A stretch of DNA of 64,000 nucleotides from Abditibacterium sp. GTDB lineage: Bacteria > Armatimonadota > Abditibacteriia > Abditibacteriales > Abditibacteriaceae. The stretch is from positions 9,169 to 73,168 of the forward strand of contig JAUJNG010000008.1 in assembly GCA_030448265.1 (NCBI GenBank), read 5' to 3'. Under the pieces are notes generated by a model, which was not told where the DNA came from, ran no database searches, and saw nothing but the letters and a program-made list of their open reading frames with translations. A program made the position numbers and the translations under genes. This document shows positions 40,360-48,294 of the stretch, piece after piece (the first letter of the stretch is position 1; the number at the start of each line of letters is the position of its first letter).

Positions 40360-42081
40360 TTGCGCGTCTCTACTCTTCGCGAACCTCGCATCGCTTATTT
40401 TTCGATGGAAATCGGCTTTCAAAGCGATATTCCCACCTATTCCGGCGGCCTCGGCGTTTTGGCCGGCGATACGCTCAAATCCGCCGCCGATCTGGGCCTG
40501 CCCGTCGTGGCGATGTCGCTGCTTTACAACAAGGGCTATTTTCGCCAGCATCTCGATCCCGACGGCTGGCAAAGCGAAGCCGCCGTCGAGTGGAATCCCG
40601 CCGAAAAGGGCATGATTTTGCTGCCCAATCGCGTCAAGGTGCGCCTCGAAGGGCGCGACGTGCATCTCGCGGTGTGGCGCTTCAACCTGGTCGGCGAAAA
40701 GGGCGACATCGTGCCGATTCACTTTTTCGACACCGATCTACCCGAAAACCACGAATGGGACAGGGGCCTCACCTACCATCTCTACGGCGGCGACGAGCGC
40801 TACCGCCTCAAACAGGAAGTCATTCTGGGCATTGGCGGCGTCCTGATGCTGCAAAGCCTGGGTTACAACGTCAAGAAATATCACATGAACGAGGGCCACG
40901 CCGCCCTGCTCGTTCTGGAACTGCTCAAGCGCACCAAACGCAGCGTGGAAACCGTGTGGGACGAAAATCTGGTGTGGGACGTGGAAAGCGTGCAGGATTT
41001 GTGCGTTTTCACCACCCACACGCCCGTCGAGGCCGGACACGACCGTTTCAATTGGAATCTGGTTCAGGAAGTGATGGGCGACACTTTTCCCCTCGATGCC
41101 TTCCGAAAATTCGGCAATGAACACGAGCAGTTGAACATGACGACGCTCGCGCTCAATCTGAGCGATTATCACAACGGCGTGGCGAAAAAGCACGGCGAAG
41201 TCTCGCAGAATATGTTTCCTGGCTACGAGATTCGCTCCATCACCAACGGCGTCCACTCGCGCACCTGGACGGAGGCGCGCTGGCAGAAACTCTTCGACCA
41301 ATACATTCCTGGCTGGAGCGCCGAGCCGGAACTGTTCGTGCGCGTCGATCACATTCCCGACGCCAAAATCTGGGAAACCCATCAGGAATGCAAGCGCGAA
41401 CTGATGGAAATCGTCAAAAATCGCACCAAAATCGAGATGTCGCCCGACATTTTGACCATCGGCTTCGCGCGCCGCGCCACGCCCTACAAACGCGCCGATT
41501 TATTGTTCCGCGACATCGAACGACTCGCGCGCATCGCGGGCGGCAGGTTGCAGATCGTCTACGCCGGAAAAGCGCACCCTCGCGACGGCGCGGGCAAAGA
41601 CAACATCCACAAAATCATCGAAGCGGCGCGCGCCCTTTCGGGAAGCTCGATTCCGGTGGTTTTTCTGGAAAATTACGACATGGCGCTCGCTCTGAAAATC
41701 ATCGCCGGCGCCGATGTGTGGCTCAACACGCCGATGCGACCGCGCGAGGCGTCGGGCACGTCGGGCATGAAAGCCACCCACAACGGCGTGCCCAATTTTT
41801 CCGTTTTGGACGGCTGGTGGATCGAAGGCTGGGTCGAGGGCGTGACGGGCTGGAGCATCGGCCCCGAAGCGACCGAAACCAATTTGGAAGCCGTCGATGA
41901 GAGCGCCGACATCAACGACCTTTACGAAAAACTGGAACACGCGCTCTTGCCGACCTATTACGCTGATGACGATCACGCGAGTTGGATTGCGGTGATGAAA
42001 GGCGCCATCGGCAAAAATGCGTGTTATTTCAATACGCACCGCATGATGCGCCAATATGTGACCGAGGCGTATATTCGTTAA
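40360..42081 (+). CDS. glgP: α-glucan (glycogen/starch) phosphorylase
   Basis: Enzyme of about 573 residues of the short bacterial α-glucan phosphorylase type (GT35), which frees glucose-1-phosphate with PLP. It begins STLREPRIAYFSMEIGF; further motifs are HMNEGHAALL (about 175-184), ITNGVHSRTW, FARRATPYKRADL and RPREASGTSGMKATHNGVPN (about 458-477), the last with the PLP lysine (SGMK). I propose a TTG start at 40360, 8 bases after GGAG; an ATG at 40222 would add an arginine-rich tail that overlaps the divergent GNAT gene. It works with the debranching enzyme at 15564. Confidence 0.93.
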   Translation: MRVSTLREPRIAYFSMEIGFQSDIPTYSGGLGVLAGDTLKSAADLGLPVVAMSLLYNKGYFRQHLDPDGWQSEAAVEWNPAEKGMILLPNRVKVRLEGRDVHLAVWRFNLVGEKGDIVPIHFFDTDLPENHEWDRGLTYHLYGGDERYRLKQEVILGIGGVLMLQSLGYNVKKYHMNEGHAALLVLELLKRTKRSVETVWDENLVWDVESVQDLCVFTTHTPVEAGHDRFNWNLVQEVMGDTFPLDAFRKFGNEHEQLNMTTLALNLSDYHNGVAKKHGEVSQNMFPGYEIRSITNGVHSRTWTEARWQKLFDQYIPGWSAEPELFVRVDHIPDAKIWETHQECKRELMEIVKNRTKIEMSPDILTIGFARRATPYKRADLLFRDIERLARIAGGRLQIVYAGKAHPRDGAGKDNIHKIIEAARALSGSSIPVVFLENYDMALALKIIAGADVWLNTPMRPREASGTSGMKATHNGVPNFSVLDGWWIEGWVEGVTGWSIGPEATETNLEAVDESADINDLYEKLEHALLPTYYADDDHASWIAVMKGAIGKNACYFNTHRMMRQYVTEAYIR

Positions 42082-42106
42082 GGGTAGAATCGATATTAAG
42101 TTTTCA

Positions 42107-42127
42107 AACCTCCCCCGCCCCCTCCTT
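42107..42127. repeat. copy of the CCTCCCCCGCCCCCTCCTT repeat
   Basis: Complement of the GGAGG arms seen at 39537-39577 and 42947-42968. Lies 26 bases after the glgP stop. Confidence 0.65.
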
Positions 42128-42163
42128 CGTATTGGGAATCATTCTCGGCATTGCTGAAATGGC

Positions 42164-42191
42164 AAACCCCAGCATTTTTATGCTGGGGTTT
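42164..42191. terminator. terminator-like hairpin after glgP
   Basis: AAACCCCAGCAT pairs with ATGCTGGGGTTT around a TTTT loop. The T-run is short. It lies between converging genes. Confidence 0.7.
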
Positions 42192-42223
42192 GGGTGCTGA
42201 TAATAGAGGTTATGTGAAATTGT

Positions 42224-42673
42224 TCAGGCTTCCGTTTGGGTCAATTCCATCAGGCGTTCGGGATGAAAATGAATCTTGAAAGTTTCATCATGAAACTCGG
42301 CACCGGCTTCACGGCTGATGATAGTGAAGACACCTGAATCTGCCAAATCACCTATTGCACGGGTAATCAATCCATTCAATTCGCGTGCTGACCGTGGGGC
42401 ACCGTCTTCAGCGAATTTGACGGATAAATCTAACGGCCTGAACTGAAACAAAACAGGCGTTTCCAAAACCGATGTCAAACAGGTAATCCCAGTTCCCATA
42501 TCACGGCCTACCCATACGGTAAGCAGTATGAATGACAACAGCAGGCCAAATTGACCAACATGACTTTCAATCCGTTTCCGGTTGTCATCTACCGCGTTGA
42601 AGAGCGTTGTGGGGTCAACGCCGATTGGGAAACCATTCTGGTCTTTTTCGGGTTGGGTTTGGTTATGGGCCAT
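42224..42673 (-). CDS. hypothetical protein with one membrane segment, 149 residues
   Basis: Unrecognised. A hydrophilic start (residues 1-40, with VDPTTLFNAVDDNRKRIESHV) is followed by one hydrophobic helix (FGLLLSFILLTVWV, about 42-56) and a globular C-terminal part (about 75-149). Membrane-anchored with the larger domain probably outside or at the membrane face; orientation is not clear. It is AT-richer than its neighbours and lies in a repeat-rich patch, which suggests an accessory origin. Confidence 0.55.
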   Translation of the reverse strand: MAHNQTQPEKDQNGFPIGVDPTTLFNAVDDNRKRIESHVGQFGLLLSFILLTVWVGRDMGTGITCLTSVLETPVLFQFRPLDLSVKFAEDGAPRSARELNGLITRAIGDLADSGVFTIISREAGAEFHDETFKIHFHPERLMELTQTEA

Positions 42674-42909
42674 TTTCTTTTCTCCCTTGTTTTTAGGTTG
42701 GTCAGGCTGCGGCGTTTAGGCTGCGGCCTCGGTTCGATTATTATTCCCAAGTCAGCCAATTCATCACGTTGCGGGCAGAATTCAAATCGGGTTGTGCCTT
42801 TATACCTACCGTATCAACATTTTCCCCAGGTTATGTCATTCATCACATTGGCATCATTAGGAGGGGCGTCAAGTTCACTGAGGCGTTTGAGTGAAAACTT
42901 GCGGTAACG

Positions 42910-42968
42910 CGCTCGACTCCCCTCCTGCTCGACTCCCCTCCTTACGAAGGAGGGGGCGGGGGAGGTTT
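42910..42968. repeat. tandem plus inverted CTCCCCTCCT repeat
   Basis: Two direct copies of GCTCGACTCCCCTCCT (16 bases) followed by ACGAAGGAGGGGGCGGGG, which is partly complementary. Confidence 0.7.
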
Positions 42969-42990
42969 GATACCTGCCAATTTCAGACAA

Positions 42991-43028
42991 ACAAAAAGGG
43001 AAGCCGAAATTTCGGCTTCCCCTTTTTG
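42991..43028 (-). terminator. Rho-independent terminator
   Basis: A perfect 19-base-arm palindrome (AAAAAGGGAAGCCGAAAT and its complement) with T5 on either side. It follows the gene at 43039-43353 on the minus strand. Confidence 0.85.
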
Positions 43029-43038
43029 TTGATTCGCT

Positions 43039-43353
43039 CTACCTGTAGCGGCGCGCGGCTCCGGTGCGACCGTAGCGCTTGCGATACCACGCAGCGCGGC
43101 GGGCTTCTTTTTTCTTATCCGAACGATATTTCAGATAGGAACCGGCGGTAGCGATGCCGCCGATGGTGGCGACTTTGCCTTTGCCTTTAATCAAACCATA
43201 AGCCGTCACGGCGCCAGCGCCGATAGCGACTTTTTTCCAGGTTTTGGCGTCGGCCTGCGCGGGCGTCGCGGTGAAAGCGCCGCCGAGCAGCGAGGCGCTC
43301 AGCACGCCGAGCGTGCCCAAAGCGATTTTGCGATTTTTGTTGAGAGTTTGCAT
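43039..43353 (-). CDS. small secreted basic protein, 104 residues
   Basis: Signal peptide (about 1-34, KIALGTLGVLSASLLGGAF, cleavage near AQA) followed by a short glycine-rich hydrophobic stretch (about 45-70, AIGAGAVTAYGLIKGKGKVA in part) and a strongly basic tail rich in Arg, Lys and Tyr (about 72-104). The layout resembles small surface-attached or nucleic-acid-binding exported proteins of Armatimonadota, without known function. The start is either 43353 or an ATG 4 codons upstream. Confidence 0.65.
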   Translation of the reverse strand: MQTLNKNRKIALGTLGVLSASLLGGAFTATPAQADAKTWKKVAIGAGAVTAYGLIKGKGKVATIGGIATAGSYLKYRSDKKKEARRAAWYRKRYGRTGAARRYR

Positions 43354-43416
43354 AGTGTCCTCCATTGCCCTTTCAGGCAAATGCGAGACCAACAGACTCC
43401 ATCGCCCTGCGGCGGT

Positions 43417-43686
43417 TCAAATTTTTTCTGCGCCGTTTTCCCACCATTTTGGCCCGCGCTCGCCGAGCGCGATTTTCGCCGCATTCACTCGCGCCCGCGC
43501 CGTGGTTTCCGCTTCTTTGTCGCCGCTTTTGAGTGCGGCGCCCACGGCGCGGCGCGCGCTCATCAGTTCATTGACCAGCTTTTGGCGCTCTTCTTCGGGC
43601 AGATTGGGATTGGTCGCGCGCCATTTGCGGCCCTCGATGACCACGTGATGCCCATCCGCCGTTTTTTCCACTTTTTTCGGCTTCAT
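43417..43686 (-). CDS. conserved small protein of unknown function, 89 residues
   Basis: Starts MKPKKVEKTADGHHVVIEGRKWRATNP and continues with helices (PEEERQKLVNELMSARRAVGAAL) and ends LGERGPKWWE. The pattern of a G-H-H-V-V-I-x-G-R-x-W-R-A-T-x-P strand followed by two helices and G-E-R-G-x-x-W-W is one I remember from conserved small proteins of several phyla, without a known role. Its start overlaps the stop of the methyltransferase gene in an ATGA, so they are coupled. Confidence 0.7.
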   Translation of the reverse strand: MKPKKVEKTADGHHVVIEGRKWRATNPNLPEEERQKLVNELMSARRAVGAALKSGDKEAETTARARVNAAKIALGERGPKWWENGAEKI

Positions 43687-44363
43687 TTCGCTCCCCGCCG
43701 CTTTTTGGCGACCAGAATCCATTGAAAACCGAAGACTCGCGGCGCCAGGCGCAGCATTATGTGTTGCGCTTTCATCAGAATCTTAAAGACGGCGCGATTT
43801 TGCAGACGCGGAAACAGTTCGTCAAGTGGCACGCCCGTCGGCGTGGCCCGCGTGACTTGCAGGCCCGCGCCTTCCAACAGGGCGCGCGCCGTGTCGAGGG
43901 TGTAAAAATGCAGGTGAGTGCGGTCGAGAATGCCCCGTTCCATGTGCGGGAAGAAGCCCGCCAGCAGCATCAGGCGCACCGCGATGTGCGCGACGTTGGG
44001 CAGCGACACGATGAACACGGCGTCGTCGCTGGTGGCGCAGTGGAGCTTGTCGAGAACGGCGGCGGGATCGCGCAAATGCTCCAGAACATCGCCGCACACC
44101 ACCGCGCGATATGCCGATGGCGGCAGCGCGGTTTCTTCGACCGTCGAATGAAAAATGTGGCGGTAAAATGGCCGCGCGAAGTGCGCGCATTCGGGATTGG
44201 GTTCGATGGCGTCCACGTCGAGGCCGCTGCCTTCGAGCAGCTGCCCCAGAAAACCCTGCGCCGACCCGACATCCAAAACGGGCGCGCGCCCCAGACGCCG
44301 CACGAGCGAAGAAATTTGTTGGTGACTGCTTTTGGGGTCGTGGTGAAGGCGGTAATAAAGCAT
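43683..44363 (-). CDS. class I SAM-dependent methyltransferase
   Basis: Protein of 226 residues. Motif I is VLDVGSAQGFLGQLLEGSG (about 29-47), motif II acidic is DAIEPNPEC (about 51-59), motif IV is AVVCGDVLEHLRDP (about 84-97), and VSLPNVAHI lies at about 115-123. The C-terminal 70 residues are hydrophobic and basic, which could associate with membrane. The start at 44363 removes an upstream basic run that is not family-like. The substrate is unknown; the adjacent GT87-like gene suggests a lipid- or sugar-linked role. Confidence 0.88.
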   Translation of the reverse strand: MLYYRLHHDPKSSHQQISSLVRRLGRAPVLDVGSAQGFLGQLLEGSGLDVDAIEPNPECAHFARPFYRHIFHSTVEETALPPSAYRAVVCGDVLEHLRDPAAVLDKLHCATSDDAVFIVSLPNVAHIAVRLMLLAGFFPHMERGILDRTHLHFYTLDTARALLEGAGLQVTRATPTGVPLDELFPRLQNRAVFKILMKAQHIMLRLAPRVFGFQWILVAKKRRGAK

Positions 44364-44382
44364 GAATTGGGAAAAGCGACGC

Positions 44383-45753
44383 TTACGCCGACTCCTCAGC
44401 CGTTGCAGGCAAGGCGATGGCCACTGCCCCCACCAGCAGCGCGAACGGCCAGAAATAGTAGTTGGCGAACGCCTGCTTATTAAACGCGAAAAACCCCAGA
44501 TACGCCACCGCTCCCGCGCTGCACCAGCCGCTCGCATCGCGCGGCGCGCGGCGCAGGCCCAGCGCCAGCCCCGCCAACAACGCCGCGAAGCCCCACACCG
44601 GCGACAACTGCTGTCCCGTCGCGTTGAAAACAGTCACCAGATACGACAGCGAATCGGCGCGAAACGGCTGTTTGAACTGAATTTCCAGCACGCTGCGACT
44701 AAATCCTGGCCAATCCCACAACGCCAGAGGCAGCGTCAGCGCGGCGGCCACGCCCAGCGACTGCCACAGCACCGTTCGCCATCTGGCTTTTTCGGGCACC
44801 AGAAGCGGCAGCAGAGCCAGCAGAAAAACCGTGTATTGCTTCGACGCCAGCAGACATCCCAGCGCGAGGAACAACCAGCGCGGCGCTCGAAACGCGCACC
44901 ACAGCGTCGCGCCCAGAAAAAACAGCGTGACCGGCTCGATCCAACTCAAAAGCAAGACGAAAATCGTGGGCGGAAACAGCAAAAACAGCGTGGCGGCGAG
45001 TTGCGAGGTCGAACTGGGCCGCGCCGTCGCCAGAAACCACGCCGCGCCCGCCAGGGCGAACACATGGGCGAAGCGGAAATCGCCCAGCCAGTGCCCAGGC
45101 AGACTGAAATACAGGCTGAGCGGCAAATACGGATACCCGAACGGCAGTTTCCCGTCTTTTCCGGTCGCCCCCGCGAAGTAAAACGGCAGATCGGCGCCCA
45201 TGACATTGGGCATTCGCACCGAATACGGATTCTGCCCCACGCTAAGCAGCCGCGCGCCTTCCTGAGCGAAGATTTGCACGTCGTTTCGCACCCCGAAACG
45301 CAGTTGAGTCGAAGTTTTTTCGTCGTGGCGCGCCTGAACCAGCGTCGAAATGCCCATCGCGGCGTGCAGAAACAGAAAAAGCGGAAACAGCGCGCGCCCC
45401 AGCGCAGGGAAGCGACTCAATCGCCCTACCAGCGCCGCGCCCAGCGCACACGCGGCGAGGGCGAGCGCGAACCCACCCCACCCCGCCTCGCCCCCATCGG
45501 GCACCAACCACAGCGCCGCGAAAATGGTGGCGCACGCGGCCAGAACGAAGTGGAGCGCGCGCCGCGAATTGGGCACCCAAACTGGCGCGAAGGCGGCCAG
45601 AAGCGCCGCGCCCATCGCCAGCGAGAGCCACACCATGCCCACCGGCGCATAACGCCCGCCGTTGGCCTCAACTGCGAGTGCCAGAAAAAACGCGGCGAGC
45701 GTCGCCCAGATCGCGCGGCGCGGCGCGGAGAAAGAGGAGGAAGAAGGCGTCAT
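44383..45753 (-). CDS. GT87-like integral membrane glycosyltransferase
   Basis: Protein of 456 residues with about eleven membrane helices from residue 15 onward, of the DUF2029/GT87 kind that use polyprenyl-phosphate sugars (for example mannosyltransferases of mycobacteria). The first long loop contains RMPNVMGADLPFYFAGATG and YPYLPLSLYF, matching the family's acidic/aromatic loop. FSWIEPVTLFFLGATLW-type sequence follows. The start at 45753 (MTPSSSS) is chosen, since the open frame further upstream runs through the CACAGAGA-type repeat. Precise donor and acceptor unknown. Confidence 0.75.
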   Translation of the reverse strand: MTPSSSSFSAPRRAIWATLAAFFLALAVEANGGRYAPVGMVWLSLAMGAALLAAFAPVWVPNSRRALHFVLAACATIFAALWLVPDGGEAGWGGFALALAACALGAALVGRLSRFPALGRALFPLFLFLHAAMGISTLVQARHDEKTSTQLRFGVRNDVQIFAQEGARLLSVGQNPYSVRMPNVMGADLPFYFAGATGKDGKLPFGYPYLPLSLYFSLPGHWLGDFRFAHVFALAGAAWFLATARPSSTSQLAATLFLLFPPTIFVLLLSWIEPVTLFFLGATLWCAFRAPRWLFLALGCLLASKQYTVFLLALLPLLVPEKARWRTVLWQSLGVAAALTLPLALWDWPGFSRSVLEIQFKQPFRADSLSYLVTVFNATGQQLSPVWGFAALLAGLALGLRRAPRDASGWCSAGAVAYLGFFAFNKQAFANYYFWPFALLVGAVAIALPATAEESA

Positions 45754-45802
45754 AAATCGAGACGCCCTCATTTTATCGCGCCCGACGTCGCTTGCCTTCT
45801 TA

Positions 45803-45909
45803 AGAAAAAACCACAGAGACACGGAGAGAAAGAGGGAAACCGGAGCAAGAGGGGCCAAAACACGGGCCGATACTTCCTTTTCTCTCCGTGTCTCTGTGGT
45901 TTTCCTTCC
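45803..45909. repeat. octamer (CACAGAGA-type) inverted repeat
   Basis: Arms AAAACCACAGAGACACGGAG and complement at each end. Between them lies a diverged centre. Same family as 19305-19416 and 52921-53001. Confidence 0.87.
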
Positions 45910-45925
45910 TTGGTAGCAACTTGGT

Positions 45926-46450
45926 TTATTTAAACGGGAATTTGTCGAACAGGGAGCCGATTTGAAGCAGCGCTTCCGCGTTGCCACGCGCATCATCGAC
46001 AGGATTGTGACTGTGACGCGTTTGGCGCAGCTTCTTCCAGGCGCTGGCGGCGGAAAAATCGCGCGTTAAGCCCGCGTATAAATCGCCGATGCGACGGCCC
46101 GAAAAGCCAAATGGATTCGTGCCCAGGTAAAAGTGGAAATACCAGTTGATCCACTGCCAGTCGAAGGCCAGATTATCGGAAACGAAAGTCGAGCGGCTTG
46201 CCCCAACCTGAATAATCCAGTCGTGAAAATCGCCCATCACTTTTTCGGGGTCGCCGAATTTTTCGTGCTGTTCGCGAGAAAATCCGCTCACGGCGAGCGC
46301 ATCGGGAAGCCACTCGGGTGAAATCGGTTTGGTTTTGCCGTAAAAAGTGCGGTTCAAACCAGGTTCAACCACAATCGCGCCAAAACAGACCCTCGAATAA
46401 ACCGACGGAATTGGCCCATCGGCCTCCACATCAACAACGATAACCGCCAT
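45926..46450 (-). CDS. DEDDh-type 3'-5' exonuclease
   Basis: RNase T/DnaQ-like exonuclease of 174 residues. Exo I is VDVEADG with Asp7 and Glu9, Exo II is SDNLAFDWQW with the aspartate (about residue 98), and Exo III is HNPVDDARGNAEAL with His and Asp (about 148-161). It resembles the short stand-alone family of the exonuclease RNase T/Exonuc_X_T type. It probably trims RNA or DNA; no polymerase subunit is near. The ATG at 46450 starts MAVIVVDVEADG. Confidence 0.87.
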   Translation of the reverse strand: MAVIVVDVEADGPIPSVYSRVCFGAIVVEPGLNRTFYGKTKPISPEWLPDALAVSGFSREQHEKFGDPEKVMGDFHDWIIQVGASRSTFVSDNLAFDWQWINWYFHFYLGTNPFGFSGRRIGDLYAGLTRDFSAASAWKKLRQTRHSHNPVDDARGNAEALLQIGSLFDKFPFK

Positions 46451-46588
46451 AATTTTTCTCTTTGGATTAAGAGATTAACCAAAAATCAGGGCTGCACAAA
46501 AAAACGCAATAATGAGAAAAATTCATTCTTGCGTTCTTTTGTGCCTTTTTACGGCTGCTTTCTCAACGCGACGACTGAGGGTTGGGAG

Positions 46589-48047
46589 TTACTCGACGCG
46601 GCGAGTGCCCGCTTTGGCGGTCATGGCGTCGGTCGAGGTGGTTTTGCCGTTGAGGAAATCGACGGCTTTTTGCAACACCGCGCCGCGTCCGGTTTTTTCG
46701 TCTTCCTCGCTCGACTGCACCACGATGTCGGGCGCGATGCCTTTGTCGGAGATGTCCTGCTTGGAGGGCGTGAGATATTTGGCGGTGGTAATCACCAGAG
46801 CGCCGCCGTTTTTGAGATCGACCAGAACCTGAACGCTGGCTTTGCCGAAACTCGGTTCGCCGATGATGGTGGCCTTGTCTTTGTCTTTGAGCGCACCCGC
46901 CACGATTTCGGCGGCGGAGGCCGAGTAGCGGTCAACCAGAACCGTCACCGGCATTTTCAGGTTCATAAAGCGGCCTTTTTCGGCGTTGTAAGGTCGTTCC
47001 TGACCGCTTCGCTCGCGCGTGATGACGATGGGGCCGCTCTGGATGAAACGACTGCCGACATCGACGGCGGAGTTGAGCAGGCCGCCTGGATTGGAGCGCA
47101 TATCCAAAATCAGGCCTTTGGCGGGCGCGCCGCCGTTGCCCGCGACGACTTTTTTGAGCGCGGCGCCGAATTCGTTATCGGTTTTCTCGTTGAACTCTTC
47201 GAGCTTGAGCCAGGCGATGTTGCTGGGCAGCCATTCGAGCGTCACGGGGTGCATTTCGATCAAATCGCGCTTGAGCTGGATGTCGAGAACGTCGTATTTG
47301 ATGTCTTTGGGGTTCTTGGGCGTGTTGAGTTTGCGCTCGATTTTGAGCGTGACCGGAGTGCCTCGCGTGCCCCTGATGTAGGAGACGGTGGCGTCTTCGC
47401 TCATGTCGGCGGTGGAGCGGCCATCGATGGCCAGAATCACGTCGCCGCGCTTGATGCCCGCGCGCGCGGCGGGGCCGCCCGCGATGGGTTCGACAATGAA
47501 AGGCCGCGCCGCGCCCCAGGGCTTGGCCTGCGGGCTGCCGGCGTATTCGTCTTTGACATCAATGCGCGCGCCGATGCCGGTGAATTCGCCTTTGTTGGAG
47601 ACCAGAAATTCGTTGTAGTCTTCGGGCGTCATGTAGCGCGTGAAGCGGTCGCCCAGAGCGCGCATCGTTGTAGTCTTCGGGCGTCATGTAGCGCGTGAAG
47701 CGGTCGCCCAGAGCGCGCAGCATCCCACGAATCGCGCCGTAGGTGATTTCGGTGTCGTCCACTTTGGTCTGGACGAAGTTTTCCTTGATGGCGCGGCGCA
47801 CTTCATCGAGGGTTTCGTAGGGCTTGAGATCGGGCTTGTAAGAGCGAGCGCCCTTTTGCGCGGCGGCGTTTTGTGCCATGACGTTGCCGTCGGCGGTGCG
47901 AGTGAGCGGCGCGCGCGCACTCGACTGTTCGGGCCAGCGCCACTGAGCGGGATACTGGGAGGCGCGGGTCGAGTAACCGGCGCCAAAAGCGGCGCTCAAA
48001 CCCAGAGCGACAAAAGCGACGTTTAAGCCGCGCGTTTTGAAATTCAT
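46589..48047 (-). pseudogene. ctpA: ctpA (S41 carboxyl-terminal processing peptidase) split by a 55-bp duplication
   Basis: The intact gene would encode an exported S41 peptidase. From 48047 the first part has a signal peptide (FVALGLSAAFGAGYS) and KPYETLDEVRRAIKENFVQT, then reaches TRYMTPEDYND and shifts frame at a 55-bp tandem copy (47611-47720). A second reading starts at an ATG created by the junction (47665) and carries the rest: PDZ (AGGPAARAGIKRGDVILAID) and protease domain with the Ser in DRYSASAAE and the Lys in SFGKASVQ. The full C-terminal part lacks a signal peptide, so export is lost unless a second event restores the frame. Confidence 0.85.
47611..47720. repeat. 55-bp tandem duplication inside ctpA
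   Basis: Two adjacent copies (47611-47665 and 47666-47720) match at 54 of 55 positions. Because 55 is not a multiple of three, the reading frame is shifted by one. Confidence 0.92.
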
Positions 48048-48144
48048 ACGAAAACTCCGAGGGCCTCGCCGGAGCGAGGTGGTCAGGGGACGCTTAGGAG
48101 TTTGCCATGAAGCGTTAAGAAGCGTCCGCAGGGTGTGATAGTGC

Positions 48145-48283
48145 GGGTTGGGAATTTCAACACAGAGAACACGAAGAGACAGAGGTTTACAGAGGGAATT
48201 TTGCGGTTTTCGATACCCAAATTGTTTCCAACTCTCTGTGAACCTCTGTCTCTTCGTGTTCTCTGTGTTGAAATTCCCAACCC
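48145..48283. repeat. octamer (CACAGAGA-type) inverted repeat upstream of ctpA
   Basis: Arms of about 49 bases start GGGTTGGGAATTTCAACACA and include CACAGAGA, ACACGAAG, AGACAGAG. The arms complement each other almost fully. It lies between the ctpA promoter and the M23 stop. Confidence 0.9.
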
Positions 48284-48294
48284 ACACACCCATT

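Larger units (their letters stand above)
42674..43038. other. repeat-rich stretch with decayed short frames
   Basis: No intact gene. On the minus strand two short readings, one ending NDANVMNDITWGKC (about 42820-42905) and one reading DLNSARNVMNWLTWE (about 42743-42790), share an N-V-M-N core and each meet a stop at once. They may be remnants of one duplicated protein; the second resembles the DLNAA-type end of TnpB proteins, but this is too short to claim. The rest holds the repeat at 42910-42968 and the terminator at 42991-43028. Confidence 0.35.

Noticed and set aside
42743..42905. IS605 TnpB C-terminus
   Set aside because: The DLNSARNVMNW reading resembles the end of TnpB, but it is only about 15 residues, and no zinc-finger CxxC motifs lie before it.
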